Shown here in pieces: positions 57,678-64,000 of a DNA stretch of 64,000 bases. The position numbers and the translations under genes were made by a program. Under the pieces are notes generated by a model, which saw only the letters and a list, made by a program, of their open reading frames with translations, did no database searches and was not told the DNA's origin. The DNA comes from Andalucia godoyi. Its lineage: Eukaryota > Discoba > Jakobea > Jakobida > Andaluciidae. The stretch spans positions 181,093-245,092 of the forward strand of contig VRVR01000047.1 of the NCBI GenBank assembly GCA_009859145.1, read 5' to 3'. Each line of letters starts with the position of its first letter. The stretch's first letter is position 1.

Positions 57678-58141
57678 GGCCAATAAACAAAACTACGAAG
57701 AAAGTCCAGAAGAGTGCTTCTCAAAAACAAGAACGAACGGATCACAAAAGGCACCAGCGATGCATGCCCACCCGGCCATCATCCAGTGTCCAAAGACATT
57801 CCGACTTTTGTCGGGTGCGCAATGCTCAAACGTCTGAAACTACAGATGTTTTTTCCTTTCTTTTTTGACCCGTACGGCAGTTGCGGATTCTTGGTTATTT
57901 TATTTTTTTAATTATTATGTTTTTCGGTTGGAAATCTCAGTTTTCTTCGACCACCGTGTACAGCTAGGTGCCAATTTTCTGAGTTGGTGCTGGATGATGC
58001 CTGCACTGTACAAGTGGTCTACATTTATCAGCGAGAATATGATGTGGCTAATGCAGAACAGAACAGGACAGAATAAAACTCCTCTGGCTGCATATGACTT
58101 TATTATCATTATTTTCTTTTGACGGACCGATTTTGCTAACA
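57678..58141. other. Intergenic region, nothing recognised
   Basis: It is the promoter region of the gene at 56979 and the 3' flank of the trehalose gene. T-rich around 57845-57935. No exon or RNA gene is supported. Confidence 0.5.
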
Positions 58142-61100
58142 TCAGTGGCTCGGCTGCGGAACGAGAACTGCGATTGGAGGAAGATCCTCGGCGGGAAAAA
58201 CGTCAATCAAAGTCGTGCGACTGCTTAGAAGGCGAATTGGTTTCGAAGCGTCAGCACAGATATTTCCCCACAAACAAGACTTCGAAGCTGACAGAATCTC
58301 GCTGTTCAACTCGATAACTGTTTCTGCGAAGCACCGGCGACCAGTTGCTACAGAAAACGGTAAGCGCGGAACAAGAACAATGCATGCTCGGGGCGAACTT
58401 GCGTCAACACTTCCCGAGTCAAACGCCCTGTAGTATGCGACAAACTCTTGCTCGAGCTTCCCTGACAAAAACAGCGGATGATACTTACCACGAGAAAGTA
58501 AATCACTCGCTTGATTCCGCAGTGACAGCAACACGCGCGTCACATGGATCTTCCCGAGATTCTGGTCTGCATAAATACCGGAGAAGTCACGCTTCTTTTC
58601 AAGATCCTCACTACTTGCAAGACACCGTTCACGCAACGCATAATCCACCGGACGTCTGTTATCCGGATCAACAAGCGAGAAATCCATAATTTCGTTGCCC
58701 TGATATACGTCAGGAATGCCGGGGGACGTCATTTTCACGATCGTCTGCGACAATGATACCAAGAACCCCATTGGTGCAAGCGTTTTCCCGACAAACTCGG
58801 AGATCAGTTGCGTAATTTCAGGAATGCTGTAAATGGAGTCGATGCGCGAGTTCATGCGCTGTTCGAACTCGTCATTCACGTTAATCCAAGATGTGTGTAC
58901 TTTCGCTTCTCGAACGGCCTTCATCATATATCCCCGTAATCGGTCTCGAGAGAGCGGCCATGAGCCGCACACAGTCTGAAGCAACAGCCAATCTGTCGGG
59001 GCATCCAAGGACGTCGAAAACGATCGATACTGCTGCCACAGTTGTAAAAACAAGTCGGGGACGTCAGACAACGCATTTAAACGAGCACGCACATCTTCCG
59101 ATCGCTTCGTATCGTGTGTAGAGGAGGACAGCATAGAGTACGGGAAATTCGTTGACCTCTGCACCATACACGCATGGAATGCACTAACATGGACTCCAAA
59201 ATCAACAGGATCTGTGCCAACTTCGCACAGCGACAGAAGGGGATAGAACCTGTACATGAACGTATCCTCAATGCCTTTGGCCATCACAGGCCCAGTTGCT
59301 TGCTGCAGTCTCGCTATCCAAGCGCCACAAGCATCATCCTGCAGAGCGTTCTGGAAAATGGACCGCAGATTCGAAAAATCCAAGTTGGGATTCGCAGCGG
59401 CGGCTTGAGCAAGAGCGTGTTCAACATATGCGAAGTCGCCTTCTCTTGAGAATGGCCATGACTTCCTGTAGAAAACCCTGTACACAGGAAAATGGACAAG
59501 AAATGCTGCAATCATTTCAGCAGAAAGAGGAAATTGTGACGGTGCTTGTGATGACAAGAGACGCACTTCGGGAAGGAAAAACATTTGCACGACCACCCTT
59601 TTTGAATCCAGTCGCATCCTTTCGATGCTTTCGGAATCCGTTTTTGTTCCGGTTTGCGATTCATACAGCTCCAGCCACCGCGTCCGCCTTCCTTGAGAAA
59701 TGAACAAGCCATTCATAAATCTCAAGAAATCGTATCCTGTCGTGCCATGCAAGGAAAACACATTCAAGGGATCCAGATCTTCAAATGATTGCAGAATCTT
59801 CTCCACCAGTACATACAGCGGCCCCGGAGAAGCCCGCTGAAGACTGTTTAGGTACCCGTACGGATCTCGGAGACCGTCTGTATGGTCAAGACGAATCCCA
59901 GATATGACACCCTGTTTGCATAGATTGTTCAAAATCAAATCATGTGAAGCTTGGAATACTTTCGGGTCCTCCTGGCGAACTCCAATTAAAGAGGGAACGT
60001 CAAAGAATCGGCGGTAATTGATGTGCTCACAGCCTTCTTTCCATAAGCAGAGACGGTAGTTTTGCTCCATCACAATCCGCTGAACAAGTTCTACATCGAC
60101 AGAATTAAGACCTTTGGAAAGTGCGTCCCGCTCAAAACGACGAGCAATTTCCAAGCAAGAGTCGCGCTTCAATGGGAAACATAAATTTGCAGGAATGTAC
60201 ATAAGAAAATACGAACCTACATCTTCCTCAGAGTAGCACGTAGAATTTGCAATTTCCGAGAACAGACGGATGTCCAGTTCGCGAGCTGCAAAGCAGTCCT
60301 GCAAAGACTTTCCAAGCACGGGTGCCATCAGCTTGTCGCCCCTGTCCCAGTCAACGAATGTGTCAAAAAAGGCAAAATATTTTGAACGAGGACCTTCTCG
60401 AAACGCATCCCACCACCACAAATTGGAAGGGCCGCTTGAAAGAGCAGCTAGATGATTCGGAACAAAATCTGCAAGAATATCCATGGAACGAGAAACATCG
60501 TGAAGCTCTTGAAAAGAGGATGCTATTTCGGGATTTAGAGTAGAATAATCGCACCCATCGTATCCATGAGAACTTCCGCGGACGGCAGAGCACAGTGGAC
60601 TGAGGTACAGAGTGCGGATGCCAAGACGCTTCAGATATTCCATGGGAACATTTCTGAGAGGGAACTCTTGATGCAGCTGAAGACGATACGTAGCAGAAGG
60701 AATGCGAGGAGAATGTAAATGCCGTTCCAACAACACGGCACCCGCTGCAGGGAATCGGATCTCTCGCTCTCGGAGATTCACTTCAACGGAGGAAACAGGA
60801 ACAGAAAAATCATTAGAAGACCAGCGAACAGACCACAGTGCAGTTGTTGAGGCAATTGAGGGATGTTCAGACACGGAAGCAAAAGACGCCCATTCCGGGG
60901 AGCTGGCAAGCGAAGCCAAGAGCAGGAAGCAACGGGTATCCGCAGGATACATGCTGAGCGACTGATCACCAGGGACGTACAGTATGGCCAGCACCGAAGG
61001 AGAAACAGCCTTCACTACTGGCCGCCACTTTCTTCCGCGATTTCGGACAGAAGACGCAAACCCTTTTTCAAACTCCTTGATGTGAGGGAGGATGTCATTA

Positions 61101-62716
61101 TTGCGAATGTTGATGAGCGTTTTGTAGACGTCCAAGCACTTTTGATGGCTATCGGGATTTCCAGCCTTCTTGGACACTTCAGTCCACTGCAATTTGGAAT
61201 TGAGGAAGGTTGCTTCGTCTTGCGGATCCGGAACCTCGTGTTCGTCAAAATTCGGAAACTCCTTCCGACGGCCCTCTGAAACCAGCTTGCCAAATTCTGC
61301 ATCAAAATCCGTAAAGAAACAAAATGGAGACGATGATTTCCACTCCTGACCTTGGAAAATCATCGGGGTCTCCGGTCCGAGGAGTAAGAGAGCACTTGCT
61401 GCTATCCACGCATCGTCCTTGATCACATGATGCAACCGATCACCGGTCGGCCTATTCCCTATCTGATCATGATTTTGGATGCATGTGATGAACTGACCGA
61501 CAGGCACTGTCCCCGGATCGCCGCTCCCTCTGAGTTTCTTCTGATTCACCGACCACTGACCAGAGTACAGCCAGCCTTTCTGGATGCATGTGGAAAGCTC
61601 TTCCATGGAGCCGCTGAAATCCTTGTAGTACAGCTGCTGCTCACCGGTAAGTGCAACACGCACGGAATGGTGAAAATCGTCCGCCCATAGTCCGTCCAAC
61701 ACTGCGGGGTTTTCAGAATCAACGCTACCACGTTCTCGTGTCATGAGCCCAGCGGAATTTCGGTCATCCTCTCCAAACAGCAGGGTACCAGGAAATCGTT
61801 GATGCATGACGCTGCAAATTTCGTTGAGAATGTGAACCGCGCTGTCATCCGCAATGGCATGAGTAGCATCAAGACGATAGCCATCAAATCCAAACGTTTC
61901 AGAAAGATAAGGCAAGAGCTCAAACAGAAAATTCCGAGAAAGCGCAGACATTTCATCATTTCCATCGAGATTCCATGACGGCCCCCAAATGGTGTTGTGC
62001 TTCTCGGAAAAAAATTCCGGCGAGAATTTCCCCAAGATGTTACCTCTGATTCCCAAATGATTCAGAACAACATCACAAAGAACCCGGATACCCAGACGAT
62101 GAGCTTCATCAATCAGTGCTCGAAGCTCAGCCGGAGTTCCATAGCATCGCGATGGAGCATACAACATAACTCCATCATATCCCCAGTTCCATCGCCCGAC
62201 CCAGTCTGCCAACGGCATAATCTCAATGCAATCCACGCCAATGCTCTTCAAATACTGCAGCTTGGAAAGCACCCCAGCATACGTTCCCGTCGAAGAAAAC
62301 GTCCCGACGTGCAACTCATATATAACAGATGGCCACCATTCTCCTGGCGTGCGCTGTTGCTGGTCGCCGTTTCGAGTGTGAAAGCACACGTCGAATTCGG
62401 ACCATTCAAACACACCGTTCGGCAAGAAGCGCGACGCAGGATCCGTCCACTGCTCGTCTTCCTTGCCGTCGATTTTGAACTTATACCAGACGACATCCGA
62501 CGGCGAGACCTGCGGAACCGCAACTATCCAGAGTTGCGTCGTTTCATTTTCTAATTTCATGTTCACTGTGCAAACACGCAGCATACCGGCATTTTTTGCG
62601 TCTGGATTAACAACGTAAAGCAATTCTACAGACATGGATGCACGCGTACACCAGGTTCGGATGTACAATTGACGCTCCGATAGAACATAGCGAGGTCCGA
62701 GGGTCAACGAGCTCAT
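58142..62716 (-). CDS. Fused maltooligosyltrehalose trehalohydrolase (TreZ) and maltooligosyltrehalose synthase (TreY)
   Basis: The first ATG is 62716, giving about 1524 residues. The N-terminal part (1 to about 665) is TreZ, GH13: a beta domain, then WWPSVIYELHVGTFSSTGTY and the four GH13 regions DVVLNHLG, GFDGYRLDATHA, LFGEDDRNS and CIQNHDQIGN. The C-terminal part (about 670-1524) is TreY, GH13: SATYRLQLHQEF, ADFVPNHLA, GIRLDHTDGLRDP, LVEKIL and SSTHDTKRSEDVRARL. TreY turns the reducing-end glucose of an alpha-glucan into a terminal trehalosyl unit, and TreZ cuts off free trehalose. All catalytic acids appear to be present in both halves. In bacteria and archaea the two are separate genes. 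No plastid or signal peptide is evident. The order TreZ-TreY in one chain suggests acquisition from bacteria followed by fusion. Confidence 0.92.
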   Translation of the reverse strand: MSSLTLGPRYVLSERQLYIRTWCTRASMSVELLYVVNPDAKNAGMLRVCTVNMKLENETTQLWIVAVPQVSPSDVVWYKFKIDGKEDEQWTDPASRFLPNGVFEWSEFDVCFHTRNGDQQQRTPGEWWPSVIYELHVGTFSSTGTYAGVLSKLQYLKSIGVDCIEIMPLADWVGRWNWGYDGVMLYAPSRCYGTPAELRALIDEAHRLGIRVLCDVVLNHLGIRGNILGKFSPEFFSEKHNTIWGPSWNLDGNDEMSALSRNFLFELLPYLSETFGFDGYRLDATHAIADDSAVHILNEICSVMHQRFPGTLLFGEDDRNSAGLMTRERGSVDSENPAVLDGLWADDFHHSVRVALTGEQQLYYKDFSGSMEELSTCIQKGWLYSGQWSVNQKKLRGSGDPGTVPVGQFITCIQNHDQIGNRPTGDRLHHVIKDDAWIAASALLLLGPETPMIFQGQEWKSSSPFCFFTDFDAEFGKLVSEGRRKEFPNFDEHEVPDPQDEATFLNSKLQWTEVSKKAGNPDSHQKCLDVYKTLINIRNNDILPHIKEFEKGFASSVRNRGRKWRPVVKAVSPSVLAILYVPGDQSLSMYPADTRCFLLLASLASSPEWASFASVSEHPSIASTTALWSVRWSSNDFSVPVSSVEVNLREREIRFPAAGAVLLERHLHSPRIPSATYRLQLHQEFPLRNVPMEYLKRLGIRTLYLSPLCSAVRGSSHGYDGCDYSTLNPEIASSFQELHDVSRSMDILADFVPNHLAALSSGPSNLWWWDAFREGPRSKYFAFFDTFVDWDRGDKLMAPVLGKSLQDCFAARELDIRLFSEIANSTCYSEEDVGSYFLMYIPANLCFPLKRDSCLEIARRFERDALSKGLNSVDVELVQRIVMEQNYRLCLWKEGCEHINYRRFFDVPSLIGVRQEDPKVFQASHDLILNNLCKQGVISGIRLDHTDGLRDPYGYLNSLQRASPGPLYVLVEKILQSFEDLDPLNVFSLHGTTGYDFLRFMNGLFISQGRRTRWLELYESQTGTKTDSESIERMRLDSKRVVVQMFFLPEVRLLSSQAPSQFPLSAEMIAAFLVHFPVYRVFYRKSWPFSREGDFAYVEHALAQAAAANPNLDFSNLRSIFQNALQDDACGAWIARLQQATGPVMAKGIEDTFMYRFYPLLSLCEVGTDPVDFGVHVSAFHACMVQRSTNFPYSMLSSSTHDTKRSEDVRARLNALSDVPDLFLQLWQQYRSFSTSLDAPTDWLLLQTVCGSWPLSRDRLRGYMMKAVREAKVHTSWINVNDEFEQRMNSRIDSIYSIPEITQLISEFVGKTLAPMGFLVSLSQTIVKMTSPGIPDVYQGNEIMDFSLVDPDNRRPVDYALRERCLASSEDLEKKRDFSGIYADQNLGKIHVTRVLLSLRNQASDLLSRGKYHPLFLSGKLEQEFVAYYRAFDSGSVDASSPRACIVLVPRLPFSVATGRRCFAETVIELNSEILSASKSCLWGNICADASKPIRLLSSRTTLIDVFPAEDLPPIAVLVPQPSH

Positions 62717-62761
62717 TCCTGTAGTAAACGTTACCTGCACGAAGCACACACAGCTAAACAA

Positions 62762-63904
62762 AAATTATTAATATTAATAACAATGATGTTATTATTGTTA
62801 TTATTATGTGCTATTGTTGTAAGTTACGGTTTACGTCTTGTAAAGGAATTCTCGTGATTGAGAATCCCTTTCCCCTCGCTCCTTATCAACGATTGCAAAA
62901 CCTTTTTTCTTTTGTGCAAGTTCAACCGAACAGTCGAAGAATCGAACGAGAATTTTCACGAAACTTGAAGGCGGAAATTACTGGACCATCAAAAAAGCCA
63001 TTTTGGGAAAACAAGACGCCGGCATCTACAGTTGACGCAGGCTGGGTCGATTGGTAGGGGGAAATGGTAACGATTAAAACATGATGTGCGAACTGCGATG
63101 TGCAGCCACGAAAGCCTGGATCCGGAGGAAAAACTTCGGTTGCTGCTGGGGCAATTCCAAGGCTTGTAAGAACAGGGCGGTCCCACACACCCTGGAATGT
63201 GCAGCGGAAAAAAAAGAAGAAACGGTGATTACTGATTCATTGCAATTAAAAACAAAGGAAAACGGCTGCTTTGCGAAACGAGATGAGCACACAGCATCTG
63301 TCAGAATGCTATAAGGAGGACCTGGAATGGTGTAAAAGAATCATCTCAGTGGACTTTATCCTGACGGACTCTCGTACGTTAGGCAGCAAAACACCTCTAC
63401 GACGAAAGGATTGCGCAACATCGTAGCCCGTTGTACTTTCAGAAAAAGTGCTGAGGCTGTGCATGCATTTTGTAATCGTCCTTCTCCAAACCATAACTGT
63501 CGTTCGTCCTGCACATTTCAAAAAATGAGACAACGGACTCCGCGCGACCAGCTCAGACATTGCAGGCCTTTTGTTGTCAATTGATAGAAAACGACGTCAT
63601 TCCATGCGAGCAGTTTGGCAACCGAAGCGGTGTTGTTGCTCGTTCGGGTCCTCCCCTTTCAGTCACACAGACACTCTGCCAAAGCCCCGGTCTGTTCAGT
63701 GACGAGACACAGAATCTCTTTTTGCTGTTGGACTTCTCCTGCCAAGTGCAATTCGTCCTTACAAAACATTCATTCATCCATCACCATCATCATACGCATC
63801 GTCGAGTGCAGTTGGCATTGAATTTATCTTTTCGTCTTTTGTATCATTGTTGCGTTAAATGACCCGAATCAATCTCGTTCTTTGACCGTTCGATCTCTTT
63901 CTCC
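62762..63904. other. Intergenic region between divergent genes, nothing recognised
   Basis: This 1143-base region starts with an AT-rich stretch containing a short inverted repeat (AATAACA-ATGA-TGTTATT, about 62776-62793). Short frames on both strands up to 100 residues show no family, consistent start or compositional support. Confidence 0.5.
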
Positions 63905-64000
63905 ATGCCAAAAATGACTTATTCGCCGCTTGCGCGGTTCTTTCTATTACTGTGTTTGTTTTCCACTTATCAACAATGTCTGTCTGTTTGTGCACCTGGG
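63905..64000 (+). CDS. Start of a secreted, possibly cysteine-rich repeat protein, cut by the window edge
   Basis: ATG 63905 opens a frame that reaches the window end. The 32 residues visible are MPKMTYSPLARFF, then a Leu/Cys/Phe core and QQCLSVCAPG. This is a typical signal peptide with the mature part starting near Cys. CAPG is the same word that begins repeat units (CAPGTYS) in the giant protein at 44742-51389. I infer a second member of that secreted family just beyond the edge; 32 residues are too few to be sure. Confidence 0.45.
   Translation, partial: MPKMTYSPLARFFLLLCLFSTYQQCLSVCAPG

Overview
The window is nuclear DNA of a eukaryote, most likely a unicellular one with a compact genome. 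The evidence is gene content found only in eukaryotes (a DHX37/Dhr1-type ribosome-biogenesis helicase, a Mis12 kinetochore subunit, PrimPol, an F-box/LRR protein, an ENT transporter, a codanin-1-like protein), at least two GT-AG introns, microsatellites, and single genes with their own flanking regions rather than operons. About 25 genes lie on both strands, mostly as single long exons 70-900 bases apart. I cannot name the lineage from sequence alone. No tRNA, rRNA, transposon or CRISPR array was recognised.

Layout. 1-9.4 kb: the 3' end of a membrane protein, a DHX37-type helicase with a 5' intron, and two tandem multipass membrane proteins. All three membrane proteins share a C-terminal signature resembling the insect gustatory/olfactory receptor (GRL) superfamily. 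9.4-20.3 kb: F-box/LRR protein, codanin-1-like protein (its first exon was found by hand at 14878-14991), an unrecognised 1013-residue protein, and PrimPol. 21-26 kb: a striking Met/Cys-rich protein built on an alpha-crystallin (small heat-shock protein) scaffold, an EXPERA-like membrane protein, Mis12, and a probably lipidated protein with a Tudor-like stretch. 26-40 kb: an intergenic region with three consecutive hairpins, four unrecognised large proteins (two helical, one helical plus coiled coil, one disordered), a very small protein, and a PD-(D/E)XK nuclease-like protein. 41-44.5 kb: an MFS transporter split by a one-base frame change, a small zinc-finger protein, and an oil-body-associated (DUF1264) protein.

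44.7-51.4 kb holds one 2215-residue secreted protein made of cysteine-rich GCC2/GCC3-type repeats. It is far more GC-rich than its surroundings. A second signal peptide followed by Cys-Ala-Pro-Gly begins at 63905 and runs off the right edge, so a second protein of this kind may follow. 51.5-57.7 kb: a DUF2608-like HAD phosphatase, an ENT nucleoside transporter, a TrmN6-like methyltransferase and a disordered protein. 58.1-62.7 kb: a fused TreZ-TreY enzyme carrying both catalytic steps that make trehalose from alpha-glucan, an architecture that suggests bacterial ancestry.

The genes do not form one pathway. The best candidates for undescribed biology are the Met/Cys-rich alpha-crystallin protein, the receptor-like membrane protein cluster, the secreted cysteine-rich giant, the TreZ-TreY fusion, and the nuclease-like protein with a duplicated terminal motif.
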